From: Roseicella aerolata
GTDB taxonomy: Bacteria > Pseudomonadota > Alphaproteobacteria > Acetobacterales > Acetobacteraceae
Assembly (NCBI RefSeq): GCF_020523605.1
Contig: NZ_JAJAQI010000005.1
Span: 62,001 to 126,000 of the forward strand
DNA length: 64,000 bases
Direction: 5' to 3'
Position numbers and translations under genes: made by a program. Below are positions 28,150 to 36,145 of the stretch, piece after piece; positions within the stretch are counted from its first letter, which is position 1, and each line of letters begins with the position of its first letter. Under the pieces are notes generated by a model. That model saw nothing but the letters and a program-made list of their open reading frames with translations, was not told the origin of the DNA and made no database searches.

Positions 28150-29410
28150 TCCGGAGCCTCAATTGGATCAGGTTGCGGTCATATTCCGGCAAGTTGCGCG
28201 TCGCCTCCAAGCGGCGGGAATGGGTGTAGCTTCCGACCAGCGAGAGGTTCCGATTGATCAAATAGCGCGTGGACAGGGTGAACAGCGCATCGAAGGCGCT
28301 TTCGTTCGGATTCTGATATTCACGATAATCGGCGCGCGCATCGGCCGAAAGGATCACATTCCGCAGGAACTCGTGATCGACCGAGAGGCCACCCTGGGTG
28401 CGGTTGAAGCTGACCGTATCCCGCCGGATGGACTCCTCGATGGTGCGGGAGACGTCCAGGCGCAGGGTGGTCAACAGGGTTGGCGCCCAGGTCAGTTGCC
28501 CCTCCACTGCAGGGCCTTGCAGGTTCTTGAGGTTGGGATCCTTGTAGTTGCGCTCCCGCCAGCCGAAGGCGATGCGGGCCTGCCAGACGCCGTCGAAATC
28601 ATAAGTGAAGCCGCCCAGGACCTCCCAGGTGAAGCTGTCGCGCCCGCGGGATTCCTGCTGCGTGTAGGCGATATCCTGCACCCGGAAGATCAGGTTGGCG
28701 TAGCGACCCTGCGCGAAGGCGTAGCTCGTGCCGATGGCGCCGATGACGGTATCGAAGTCGTTGAGCGAGACGCGGTTCTGCACGCCGCCGATGTTCACGT
28801 CCTCGAACCGGTAGGTCCGATAGAGCGCGGTGCCCAGCAGGCCGATGCGGTTCAGCGTCGTATTGGCGTTGAACTGGAATTCATCCGAGCTGAACGGCAC
28901 AGGCTGGAAGACACCAGCGGTCTGGACGTCAAAGCTGTAGACGTCGAGGTGGTCCCTGTAGTGGCGATAACGCCCCTCGACATTGGTGGTGGTTGAAAGA
29001 TCGTAGCGGCCGAAGGCGCCTATATCCCAATCGGCCCAGTTGAAATCACTGTTGCCGAAGTATTGTCGGGCATCGAAATTACCAGTGATGCCGACCGCAT
29101 GGGTCGTCCAGTCGCTGGTCAGGCTGACCGTGCCGGCCTGGTCGGTGAAGCCGTCGGAGGTCCGGCGCCGGTTGTTGGCGCGTATGTTGTCGTCGTAGCC
29201 GCCGCCGAGGTCGAGCTGCCCGTTTAGCCGGAAGCCGCCCAGCCGGACCCCGAGCGGTTCGTAGTCCCGGCGCAGGCGTGACTCCACGGTCACACCTCGC
29301 TGCACATCCTCACGGGAGATGCCGCCAGCCGGCTGCGCAAAGGCATCGGCTGCAGGCAGAGCCGCCAGGATCAGTGCTCCTGCGGCCCATTCTCGAATCC
29401 TGATCACCAT
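28139..29410 (-). CDS. Beta-barrel outer-membrane protein (BBP2-like)
   Basis: 423 residues. After a signal peptide (IREWAAGALILAALPAADAFAQ) comes a series of amphipathic strands with alternating aromatic and polar residues (GGYDDNIRANN, GITGNFDARQYFG, LVGSYTHSRRLEATR), ending in a typical outer-membrane strand LIQLRLRIAL. It resembles the putative beta-barrel porin-2 family often found in exopolysaccharide loci. In this cluster it is the only candidate outer-membrane channel for glycan export. GGGGGA lies directly before two adjacent ATGs; I choose the second (29410). It is co-transcribed with the WecG-like gene and divergent from the secretion operon. Confidence 0.8.
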   Translation of the reverse strand: MVIRIREWAAGALILAALPAADAFAQPAGGISREDVQRGVTVESRLRRDYEPLGVRLGGFRLNGQLDLGGGYDDNIRANNRRRTSDGFTDQAGTVSLTSDWTTHAVGITGNFDARQYFGNSDFNWADWDIGAFGRYDLSTTTNVEGRYRHYRDHLDVYSFDVQTAGVFQPVPFSSDEFQFNANTTLNRIGLLGTALYRTYRFEDVNIGGVQNRVSLNDFDTVIGAIGTSYAFAQGRYANLIFRVQDIAYTQQESRGRDSFTWEVLGGFTYDFDGVWQARIAFGWRERNYKDPNLKNLQGPAVEGQLTWAPTLLTTLRLDVSRTIEESIRRDTVSFNRTQGGLSVDHEFLRNVILSADARADYREYQNPNESAFDALFTLSTRYLINRNLSLVGSYTHSRRLEATRNLPEYDRNLIQLRLRIAL

Positions 29411-29842
29411 CATTCCCCCGCAATTCGCCCGCCCGCGTGCTACCATGGCGAGGGTGGCCCGCGAGAAACCGCAACGATCACGTTATGTCATGAAGCGCCG
29501 GGTTGCATCTGTGTCCTGAAGAACACAGTCATCCGGTTCAGGCATGCGCGGCTGTAACCGGAAAAGCGCAGCACCGCCTCCCGTGATCGGGTGTGCGGCG
29601 CAACACAGCGACGCTCCCAGGCGCGCTTTAGGTTGGTCCCCACAAGCTCTCACGCAGGTTACACTCACATAGGTTCTGCCGGTTTAGGCTTGCAATTGGA
29701 GGCCGTGCGCGTGCGTATTCCCCCGGTTGCCGACCCGCGCAGTGATGGCATGGGCCGGCCCCTCTTCGCGCCACGCGGCATCCGACCGAATGGCAGCGGA
29801 GCCTGTGTCGTCCTGTCGGACGGCCCGAACCGGAGCCTAGGA
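29411..29842. other. 432-base divergent regulatory region
   Basis: No protein-like frame. It lies between the divergent beta-barrel and type I secretion operons, so both promoters should be here. A dyad CTGTGT-8-ACACAG lies at 29509-29528 and could be an operator. The sequence is less GC-rich than its surroundings, as expected for promoters, but I cannot name a definite -35/-10 pair. Confidence 0.4.
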
Positions 29843-30280
29843 ATGGCCACGACGACTACTCTCGGCCCGGACATATCCGGACAGAATAATGCCGCGCCCC
29901 CCGTCTCTTCAATCATTACAGACAATGATCTTGCCCGCTTCATGGCCGGCCGGCCAGCCACCGAACGGGCGGTGGATCTGATGGCTTTCGCGCTGGCTGC
30001 CGAAAAGCGCCAAGCCCCGAGCGACGAAACGATCGACCGCTTCCGCCAGGAAGCCGCCACTGCTCTCAGCGAGTACGCCTTCCGCTACATGCATAACGCG
30101 GTCGAGCAGATCCGACGCGAGGCGATGGCCGAACAACTCAGCCGGCTCGGTCGGCCGCCGGGCTTCGGCACCCTGCTCCTGGCCAATCTTCTTGCCCTCG
30201 CCATTGCCGGCCTGGTCGCCGCCTGGCTGGTCCTGCATCCCGCAACCCTGGCCGGCCTCGCCGGCCTCCTGTCAGGCTGA
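29843..30280 (+). CDS. Unknown single-pass membrane protein heading the type I secretion operon
   Basis: 145 residues. I recognise no family. It has a Ser/Thr/Asn-rich N-terminus (about 1-28), an alpha-helical middle region (about 30-105) with no cysteine, and a C-terminal membrane anchor (about 112-145, LLLANLLALAIAGLVAAWLVL), so most of the protein faces the cytoplasm. The ATG at 29843 follows CGGAGCCTAGGA. It ends three bases before the ABC transporter start, which strongly suggests a role linked to secretion or its regulation. The longer in-frame extension to 29591 is not protein-like. Confidence 0.65.
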   Translation: MATTTTLGPDISGQNNAAPPVSSIITDNDLARFMAGRPATERAVDLMAFALAAEKRQAPSDETIDRFRQEAATALSEYAFRYMHNAVEQIRREAMAEQLSRLGRPPGFGTLLLANLLALAIAGLVAAWLVLHPATLAGLAGLLSG

Positions 30281-30283
30281 CGC

Positions 30284-32056
30284 ATGTCCTTCACCAACAT
30301 ACGGCTCGCCGGCCCCGCAGGCGCCTTCGAGGAGACAGGGAAGACGCCGCTTTCCCGGGCGCTGGGCGCCTGCCGGAAGCAGCTCATCGTGGTCGGCCTG
30401 TTCAGCGGCGTGGTCAATCTGCTGCAGCTCACGACCTCCATCTACATGATGCAGGTCTTCGACCGGGTGCTGGCCAGCCGTGTGCTCGACACCCTGTATT
30501 TCCTCTCGCTCATCGCCATCGCGGCGACCTTGGTGCTGGCCCTGCTCGAGGCGGTGCGCGGCCAGGTCATGCAGCGGCTGGCCTCCTGGGTGGAGCAGCG
30601 GGTCGCGCCGGAGGGCTTCGTCCGCGCCATCGAGAGCACGCTGCGCGGCCGCCCCTACCGGATGGAGGCGCTGAGGGATCTCGCGATCTGCCGCGGCTTC
30701 CTCGGCTCGCCGAGCGCCCTTGCCCTCTATGACGTGCCCTGGGTGCCGATCTACCTCGCCTTCATCTTCCTGCTGCACCCCACCATGGGCTTCATCGCGC
30801 TCGGCGGCGCGGTGATGCTGTTCGTCCTGACCCTGGCCAGCGAGCTCTCGACCTCCAAGCTGCTGAAGGAGGCGAATGTCGCCGGCATGACCTCCCAGCG
30901 CCGGGCCGAGAGCATCACCCGCAATGCCGAGGTGATCGACAGCATGGGCATGCTGCCCGCGGTCATCGGCCGCTGGCGGGAATCGGTCGCCGCGATGACC
31001 GAGCCGCAGCAGCGCGCCGCGGACCGTGCGGCCGTGCTGGTGGCAGCGACCAAGTTCTTCCGCATCGCGGTCCAGATCGGCATCCTGGGCGTCGGCGCCT
31101 ATCTGGTCCTGCAACAGGAGCTGACGGCGGGCGCCTCCATCGCCGGCTCCATCATCATGGGCCGAGCGCTCGCGCCGGTCGAGCAGATGATCGGCGGCTG
31201 GAAGCAGCTCGTGCAGGCCCGGCAGTCCTTCCGCCGGCTGCAGGCCTTCCTCTCCCAGCCGCGGCTGCGCCCGGCGGGCATGCCGCTGCCGGAGCCGAAG
31301 GGGCAGCTCTCGGTCGAGCGGGTCTCCTATGGCTTCCCCGGCCAGGGCGTGCCGCTGGTCAAGGGCGTGAACTTCTCCCTTGCCCCGGGCGACAGCCTGG
31401 CCGTCATCGGCCCCTCGGCGGCGGGCAAGACCACGCTCATCCGCATGCTGATCGGCACGCTGCAGCCTTCGGCCGGCACGGTCCGGCTGGACGGCGCCGA
31501 TGTCTACCAGTGGATGCGGGAGGATTTCGGCCGGCATGTCGGCTACCTGCCGCAGGATGTGGAGCTGTTCGACGGCACCGTCTTCCAGAACATCGCCCGC
31601 CTGGCGGAGGCCGAGCCGAGCGCGGTCTACGAGGCGGCGCAGCTCGCCGGCTGCCATGAGATGATCCTGCGGCTGCCCAATGGCTACGACACCCAGATCG
31701 GCGATGGCGGCCAGTACCTCTCAGGCGGCCAGCGCCAGCTCGTCGGCCTGGCCCGCGCCATGTTCGGCCGGCCGAAGCTGATCGTGCTGGACGAGCCGAA
31801 CAGCAACCTGGACGGCGATTCCGAGGTCGCGCTGACCCGGGCCCTGGCCCGGCTGAAGGAACAGGGCACCACCGTCGTGCTGGTCTCCCACCGGCCCACC
31901 CTGGTGCAGGGCGTGGACAAGGTGATGCTGCTGAAGGACGGGGCGGTGGAGATGTTCGGCCCGCGTGCCGAGGTCCTGAAGCGCCTGATGACGCCCCGGC
32001 CGGCGGAGGTGCCCGCCGCTCCCGCCGCGCCGCGGCTTGAAGGGAGTGCCGCGTGA
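30284..32056 (+). CDS. Type I secretion ABC transporter (PrtD/PrsD-like)
   Basis: 590 residues. Inner-membrane exporter half-transporter that drives secretion through an HlyD adaptor and a TolC channel. Six membrane helices occupy about 34-310, with no N-terminal C39 peptidase domain, as in the PrtD subgroup. Walker A GPSAAGKTT is at 376-384, the signature LSGGQRQ at 479-485 and Walker B LIVLDEP at 499-505. The ATG lies three bases after the small membrane-protein gene. No TolC is encoded in the window. Rhizobial PrsD relatives export exopolysaccharide glycanases, which fits the neighbours here. Confidence 0.9.
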   Translation: MSFTNIRLAGPAGAFEETGKTPLSRALGACRKQLIVVGLFSGVVNLLQLTTSIYMMQVFDRVLASRVLDTLYFLSLIAIAATLVLALLEAVRGQVMQRLASWVEQRVAPEGFVRAIESTLRGRPYRMEALRDLAICRGFLGSPSALALYDVPWVPIYLAFIFLLHPTMGFIALGGAVMLFVLTLASELSTSKLLKEANVAGMTSQRRAESITRNAEVIDSMGMLPAVIGRWRESVAAMTEPQQRAADRAAVLVAATKFFRIAVQIGILGVGAYLVLQQELTAGASIAGSIIMGRALAPVEQMIGGWKQLVQARQSFRRLQAFLSQPRLRPAGMPLPEPKGQLSVERVSYGFPGQGVPLVKGVNFSLAPGDSLAVIGPSAAGKTTLIRMLIGTLQPSAGTVRLDGADVYQWMREDFGRHVGYLPQDVELFDGTVFQNIARLAEAEPSAVYEAAQLAGCHEMILRLPNGYDTQIGDGGQYLSGGQRQLVGLARAMFGRPKLIVLDEPNSNLDGDSEVALTRALARLKEQGTTVVLVSHRPTLVQGVDKVMLLKDGAVEMFGPRAEVLKRLMTPRPAEVPAAPAAPRLEGSAA

Positions 32057-33459
32057 TGAGCGCGACCGCCGAGACCCAGACCGCCCTCGCCCCGGCCGCG
32101 GCGCCGAAATCCGTCGCCCTGCCGAAAATGGGCGCCGCCCTGCCGGGCATCCCCTTCCACCCGCTGCTCGATGCCCCGCGGCCGGCGACGCGCGCGCCGA
32201 TGATCTTCGGCCTCGTCATCTTCGTGGTCTTCGTGCTCGGCTTCGGCGCCTGGGCGGGGCTCGCCCCGCTGGCCGAGGCCTCGATCGCGCCCGGCATGAT
32301 CAAGGTCGAGGGCAGCCGCCGGACCATCCAGCACCTGGAAGGCGGCATCGTGCGGGAGATCCTGTTCCGCGACGGCGCCAGGGTCCGTGCCGGCGATGTC
32401 ATCGCGCGGCTCGACATCACCCAGTCCGACACCCTGGTCGAGACGCACCGCGCCCAGCGCTGGGCGCTGCTCGCGCAGGATGCCCGGCTGGAGGCCGAGG
32501 TGAGCGGCCGGCGCGACATCCCCTTCCCGGCGGATCTCGCGGCCAGCAGCGACGCCCGGGCGATGGAGGCGGTGAACGGCCAGCGCGCCCTGTTCGAGGC
32601 CCGCAAGGCCAATCTCAACAGCCAGATCCAGGTCCTGCAGGCGCGGATCGAGCAGCAGAACGCGGTCATCGCCAGCGCCCGCGGCCAGCTGACCGCGACG
32701 CGCCAGCAGCTCACCTTCGCCAGGCAGGAAGAGCAGATGCGCCGCGGCCTGGTCGGCCAGGGCCTCGGCCGCCTGCCGGAACTGCTCGCGCTGCAGCGGG
32801 CGGTCGCCGCCCTGGAAGGCCAGCTCGAGGATCTGAACGGCCAGGTCGAGCGCGCCAATGCCTCGATCGCCGAGGCCCGCAACCAGATCCAGACCACGAT
32901 CGACCAGCGGGTGCAGGAAGCCTCGACCGAGCGGCGCGAGGTCCGCGCCAGGCTGGCCGAGACCGAGGAGAAGCTGCGGGCCGCCGCCGATGTCGCCACC
33001 CGGCGCGAGATCATCGCCCCGGAGGACGGCACGCTGGTGAACCAGCGGGTCTTCACCGTCGGTGCCGTCCTGAAGCCGGGCGACCCGATCTTCGAGCTGA
33101 TCCCGGTGCAGGACCGGCTGGTGGCCGAGGTGAATGTCCAGCCCATGGACATCGACGTGGTCTATCCCGGCCTGCAGGCCGAGGTGCGGCTGCCGGCCTT
33201 CAAGCAGCGACTGGTGCCCTACCTGCACGGGCATGTGACCTGGGTGGCCGCGGATGTGACAACCAATGAGCAGACCCGGCAGCAATACTATCGCGCCTAC
33301 ATCCTGATCGATGCAGACCAGCTCAAGCACCTGCCCAGCGTCTTCCTCACCCCCGGCATGCCCGTGGAAGCGCATGTCCAGATCGGCCAGAGAACCTTCT
33401 TCCGCTACATGGTCCAGCCGCTGATCGACAGCTTCACCCGGGCCTTCCGGGAACAATAA
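32056..33459 (+). CDS. Type I secretion membrane-fusion protein (HlyD/PrtE-like)
   Basis: 467 residues. Periplasmic adaptor linking the ABC exporter to an outer-membrane channel. It has a cytoplasmic N-terminus of about 48 residues, one membrane helix (about 50-72), a biotinyl-lipoyl half motif (EGGIVREILFRDGARVRAGDVIARLD), a long coiled-coil hairpin (about 150-310), the second lipoyl half (IIAPEDGTLVNQRVFTVGAVLKPG) and a beta-barrel domain. The ATG overlaps the transporter stop in TGATG. A strong terminator follows. Confidence 0.9.
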   Translation: MSATAETQTALAPAAAPKSVALPKMGAALPGIPFHPLLDAPRPATRAPMIFGLVIFVVFVLGFGAWAGLAPLAEASIAPGMIKVEGSRRTIQHLEGGIVREILFRDGARVRAGDVIARLDITQSDTLVETHRAQRWALLAQDARLEAEVSGRRDIPFPADLAASSDARAMEAVNGQRALFEARKANLNSQIQVLQARIEQQNAVIASARGQLTATRQQLTFARQEEQMRRGLVGQGLGRLPELLALQRAVAALEGQLEDLNGQVERANASIAEARNQIQTTIDQRVQEASTERREVRARLAETEEKLRAAADVATRREIIAPEDGTLVNQRVFTVGAVLKPGDPIFELIPVQDRLVAEVNVQPMDIDVVYPGLQAEVRLPAFKQRLVPYLHGHVTWVAADVTTNEQTRQQYYRAYILIDADQLKHLPSVFLTPGMPVEAHVQIGQRTFFRYMVQPLIDSFTRAFREQ

Positions 33460-33472
33460 GTCCAGATGCCAC

Positions 33473-33505
33473 CCGGCCGCCCGCTCGGGCGGCCGGATCC
33501 CTTTT
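33473..33505 (+). terminator. Rho-independent terminator after the type I secretion operon
   Basis: Perfect 11-bp inverted repeat CCGGCCGCCCG-CT-CGGGCGGCCGG (33473-33496), followed by ATCCCTTTT, beginning 14 bases after the HlyD stop. A second perfect hairpin, CGGCGGC-6-GCCGCCG (33506-33525), follows at once, giving a tandem arrangement. This is the best intrinsic terminator in the window. Confidence 0.75.
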
Positions 33506-33587
33506 CGGCGGCGTCCCTGCCGCCGATGTCTTCCGCCCGACGGCCCGGCATGTCCCGGAGGCCGAGGGCCATGCCGGAGATGATCGA

Positions 33588-33842
33588 ATGACTGCTGGAA
33601 CCACCATTTTCGCCGACGGGATCCTTGATGCCAGCGTCACCAGCGGGGTGGCACGCCTGTCCCTCGCCCAGACCGGCCCGGACGGGAAGCCGGTGCCGGC
33701 CGGCCAGCTTGTGGTCCCGCTCGTTCAGCTGCCCAATATGGTGAATGGCCTCTCCAGCCTGTTGAAGCAGGTCGAGGCCAAGATGCGCGAGCAGCAGCCA
33801 CCGGCCGAGGCCGACGCTCCCTCGGCCTTCCGCTTCGGCTGA
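33588..33842 (+). CDS. Small hypothetical protein between the secretion genes and the glycosidase
   Basis: 84 residues, soluble, no signal peptide or cysteine. Residues 4-50 look like a beta-rich domain (TIFADGILDASVTSGVARLSL) and 51-68 an amphipathic helix (NMVNGLSSLLKQVEAKM), ending in a Pro/Ala tail. The topology recalls small DUF3467-like proteins, but similarity is too weak to claim. The ATG follows GGAGATGATCGA. It lies 10 bases before the glycosidase start and past the secretion-operon terminator, so it belongs with the glycosidase transcript. Confidence 0.65.
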   Translation: MTAGTTIFADGILDASVTSGVARLSLAQTGPDGKPVPAGQLVVPLVQLPNMVNGLSSLLKQVEAKMREQQPPAEADAPSAFRFG

Positions 33843-33852
33843 GGTGCCGGGC

Positions 33853-34758
33853 ATGCCGATCGTCGTCCCGGCCGGCCTGCCCCGCCGCGGCCTGCTCGCG
33901 GCCTCGTTGCTCGCGGCCTCACCGGTCGGCGCGCGCCAAGGCGATCTCCGCACCCGGATTTCGCGCCTGCGATACGGCGCCAATCTGGAACGGTGGTTCA
34001 CCGTCGCGCGCGACAACCACCCCCGGCGCCTCGGCCGGGCCTGGTGGCGGGACTTCCGCGCCGCCGGCTTCGACCATGCCCGGCTGATCATCCCGGGCAG
34101 CGGCACCGAGCTGTACGGGCTCTTTCACCGGGCCATCGACGACGCGATGACGGCGGGCGTGCCGATCCTGCTCGCCCTGCAGGACATCGTGCACCAGAAC
34201 TCGCCGGCCGCGCGCGACTGGGACGGGCTGGCCGAGCGCGCCCGCTTCTTCGCCGCCCGGACGGACCCGGAGATGGTCGTGCTGGCCCCGGTGAACGAGC
34301 CGGCCTTCGAGACCACCGCGACCTGGCTGCCGGTGCGCGACCGCATGCTGGCCATTCTGCGCGACAACGCGCCGCGCCACCTGCTGATGTGGGGCGGGCG
34401 GGAATGGAACAGCGTCCGCTCGCTCAACGAAATGGCGCCGCCGGCCGATCCCTGGACCATTGCCGAGGTGCATGACTATGGCGGCGGCACCGCCGACAGG
34501 ATCCGGCAGCGCTTCGCCTCGGTGGTAGCGTGGCGGGAACGGCACAAGCTCCCGGTGATCGTGGCCGAGTACAACGGCTATGGGACGAACCAGGCGAACC
34601 GTGCCGGATGGATCGTGGACCTGCGGGAGGGGTTGCCGGTTCTGCGCTCCCTCAACCTGCCAGTGACCATCTGGTCCTACAGCCATGGCTCCTGGTACCG
34701 GCTGCAGCCGGAGGACGGGCCAGCCCCCTATCCGGAGGTGCGGGCGTTGCTGGCATAG
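33853..34758 (+). CDS. Glycoside hydrolase, GH5-like (cellulase fold)
   Basis: 301 residues. TIM-barrel glycosidase: the acid/base appears in APVNEPAFE and the nucleophile in VIVAEYNGYG, matching the two glutamates of clan A enzymes. The N-terminus LPRRGLLAASLLAASPVGA looks like a Tat/Sec signal, so it is probably periplasmic or exported independently of the type I system. I choose the ATG at 33853, eight bases after GAGG, over a GTG at 33844. Its place beside polysaccharide synthesis and export genes suggests that it trims or releases the cluster's own glycan. Confidence 0.82.
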   Translation: MPIVVPAGLPRRGLLAASLLAASPVGARQGDLRTRISRLRYGANLERWFTVARDNHPRRLGRAWWRDFRAAGFDHARLIIPGSGTELYGLFHRAIDDAMTAGVPILLALQDIVHQNSPAARDWDGLAERARFFAARTDPEMVVLAPVNEPAFETTATWLPVRDRMLAILRDNAPRHLLMWGGREWNSVRSLNEMAPPADPWTIAEVHDYGGGTADRIRQRFASVVAWRERHKLPVIVAEYNGYGTNQANRAGWIVDLREGLPVLRSLNLPVTIWSYSHGSWYRLQPEDGPAPYPEVRALLA

Positions 34759-34770
34759 CTCGCGGCCGGA

Positions 34771-34826
34771 GGTGGCCTGGGTCGGAACGTCGCGCAGCTG
34801 CGACCTGTTCCCCCACCCTGGCCACC
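34771..34826. terminator. Long imperfect hairpin between convergent genes
   Basis: GGTGGCC-t-GGGT-c-GGAAC-GTCGC encloses a six-base loop and pairs with GCGAC-ct-GTTCC-ccc-ACCC-t-GGCCACC, giving 21 base pairs with small internal loops. It sits 12 bases after the glycosidase stop and 18 bases after the deaminase stop on the other strand, so it is well placed as a bidirectional terminator, although it lacks T-runs. Confidence 0.5.
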
Positions 34827-34844
34827 GATGGCCGGGGCCTGCCG

Positions 34845-35327
34845 TCAGTAGGGCGTGCGGTCAGCTTTCGCCATCCATTCGGCGAAAGGCTGCCTGCCCT
34901 CCTCCGCGAGCATCGGCCGGGTCGGCACGGCGCGGTCCTCCAGCGGCGCCGCGACCTCCCGGTACAGCAACTCGTCATCGAAGCCGGCCGCTGCCGCGTC
35001 CCGGCGCGTGCCGGCGAAATACGCTCCGTCCAGCCGTGCCCAATGGATGGCGGCAAGGCACATCGGGCAGGGCTCGCAACTGGAATAGAGCGTGAAGCCG
35101 CGCAGGTCGAAGCGGCCCAGTGCCTGGCAGGCCCGGCGGATTGCCGTCACCTCGGCATGCGCCGTCGGATCCAGGTCGAGCGTGACCCTGTTGCCGCCCT
35201 CCGCGATCACCTCCTCCCCGCGTGCGATCACCGCGCCGAAGGGCCCGCCGCCCGCTGCCACCGACTCGCAGGCAAGCCGGATGGCGCGGCGCATGTGGCG
35301 GATCGCGACAGGATCGGGTGTGGTCAT
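34845..35327 (-). CDS. Nucleoside/guanine deaminase (CMP-dCMP deaminase fold)
   Basis: 160 residues, full length. Zinc ligands and catalytic glutamate are present: HAE at 57-59 and PCPMC at 86-90, giving His57, Cys87 and Cys90 with Glu59 as proton shuttle. Sequence around SCEPCPMCLAAIHWA and the acidic C-terminal half resembles guanine deaminases and related nucleoside deaminases rather than tRNA adenosine deaminase TadA. It would act in purine salvage or catabolism in the cytoplasm. It lies 87 bases downstream of the CMD-like gene. Confidence 0.85.
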   Translation of the reverse strand: MTTPDPVAIRHMRRAIRLACESVAAGGGPFGAVIARGEEVIAEGGNRVTLDLDPTAHAEVTAIRRACQALGRFDLRGFTLYSSCEPCPMCLAAIHWARLDGAYFAGTRRDAAAAGFDDELLYREVAAPLEDRAVPTRPMLAEEGRQPFAEWMAKADRTPY

Positions 35328-35414
35328 GCGGCAGCCCCTGAACAGTGGAAAGCGGCGCCGGCGTCCCCTCGGGTGAGAGCGGACCGAATGCCGGCCAGCG
35401 CCGCAATGCCCGCG

Positions 35415-35807
35415 CTACGCTTCCTCGCGCATCTCTCGGAACAATTCCCTGGCGACCAGCAGCGCCTCCCGCACCGCGGGCAGGCCGACATAGCCGCCCA
35501 TATGCAGCAGCGCCTCGCTCAGCTCCTCCTCGGTCCAGCCCATGTTGCGGGCCATGCGGAGATGGATCTTGAGCTCCGGCCAGGCATGGGTCGCGGTGTC
35601 GGAGACCACGCAGATCAGCGCGCGGGTCTTGAGGTCGAGCCCCGGCCGCCCCCAGAGCATGCCGAAGACGGCTTCCGAGGCATAGTCGCCGAATTTCTGC
35701 ATGATCGGGTCGTCATAGACGGTCTTCGCCATCTCTTGCACGGCGCGATCGCCGAGCAGTTTGTGCCGGATCTCCCGCCCCCTGGCGTAATGCGGTCCCT
35801 TTTCCAT
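35415..35807 (-). CDS. Carboxymuconolactone decarboxylase-like protein
   Basis: 130 residues, all-helical CMD/AhpD fold. The core LDLKTRALICVVSDTATHAWPELKIH resembles 4-carboxymuconolactone decarboxylase, but the CxxC redox pair of AhpD is missing, so peroxidase activity is unlikely. The C-terminal part (EALLHMGGYVGLPA) is typical of the family. No other protocatechuate-pathway gene is nearby, so a role in aromatic degradation is only inferred. Its ribosome-binding site GGGGGAGGAGA is partly enclosed in a hairpin. Confidence 0.8.
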   Translation of the reverse strand: MEKGPHYARGREIRHKLLGDRAVQEMAKTVYDDPIMQKFGDYASEAVFGMLWGRPGLDLKTRALICVVSDTATHAWPELKIHLRMARNMGWTEEELSEALLHMGGYVGLPAVREALLVARELFREMREEA

Positions 35808-35818
35808 GGCGCCTGTCT

Positions 35819-35846
35819 CCTCCCCCGCTTCGCGGGCCGGGGGAGG
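35819..35846 (-). promoter_or_regulatory. Hairpin that can sequester the ribosome-binding site of the CMD-like gene
   Basis: On the minus strand CCTCCCCCG-10-CGGGGGAGG forms a perfect 9-bp stem. Its 3' arm contains the Shine-Dalgarno core GGAGG, 11 bases before the ATG, and its 5' arm is an anti-Shine-Dalgarno. Folding would hide the site, a layout seen in RNA thermometers and translational switches. Regulation is inferred, not shown. Confidence 0.4.
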
Positions 35847-36079
35847 TTACGCGAGCCGCGCCGGATCCGCACCCGGTCCGGCGCCAGTGCCGGCAGCACG
35901 CCGGACGGGATCACCCGGGCAGGCCTCGCCTCCCGACCGCGGCGGATCCCGCCGCGCCGCCCTGCAGGCGCCGCCGGGACCACAGCCTGCAGGAAGGGCG
36001 TGGTCGGCTCCCGCTTCCCCTGCATCCGGGCCTTCTCCATCGAGCCTCGATTGCCCCCACATTCCTGCCGGGCCCCGGC

Positions 36080-36108
36080 TTCACGGCCCGCGCGGCCGGG
36101 GCTACGAT
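36080..36108 (+). promoter_or_regulatory. Possible sigma70-type promoter of the SDR gene
   Basis: TTCACG (36080-36085) and TACGAT (36103-36108) are separated by exactly 17 bases, each matching the consensus at four of six positions. It would start transcription about 30 bases before the SDR ATG. Its spacer includes one arm of an 8-bp inverted repeat. Confidence 0.3.
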
Positions 36109-36145
36109 TAGCAACCTACGCATCTGCGGGAGAGGAAACGCCATC

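Larger units (their letters stand above)
35808..36145. other. 338-base divergent region between the CMD-like and SDR genes
   Basis: No gene. It contains a hairpin that covers the CMD ribosome-binding site (35819-35846), an 8-bp repeat GCCCCGGC-15-GCCGGGGC (36072-36102), and a possible promoter for the SDR gene at 36080-36108. The rest is GC-rich sequence without clear structure. Confidence 0.45.
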
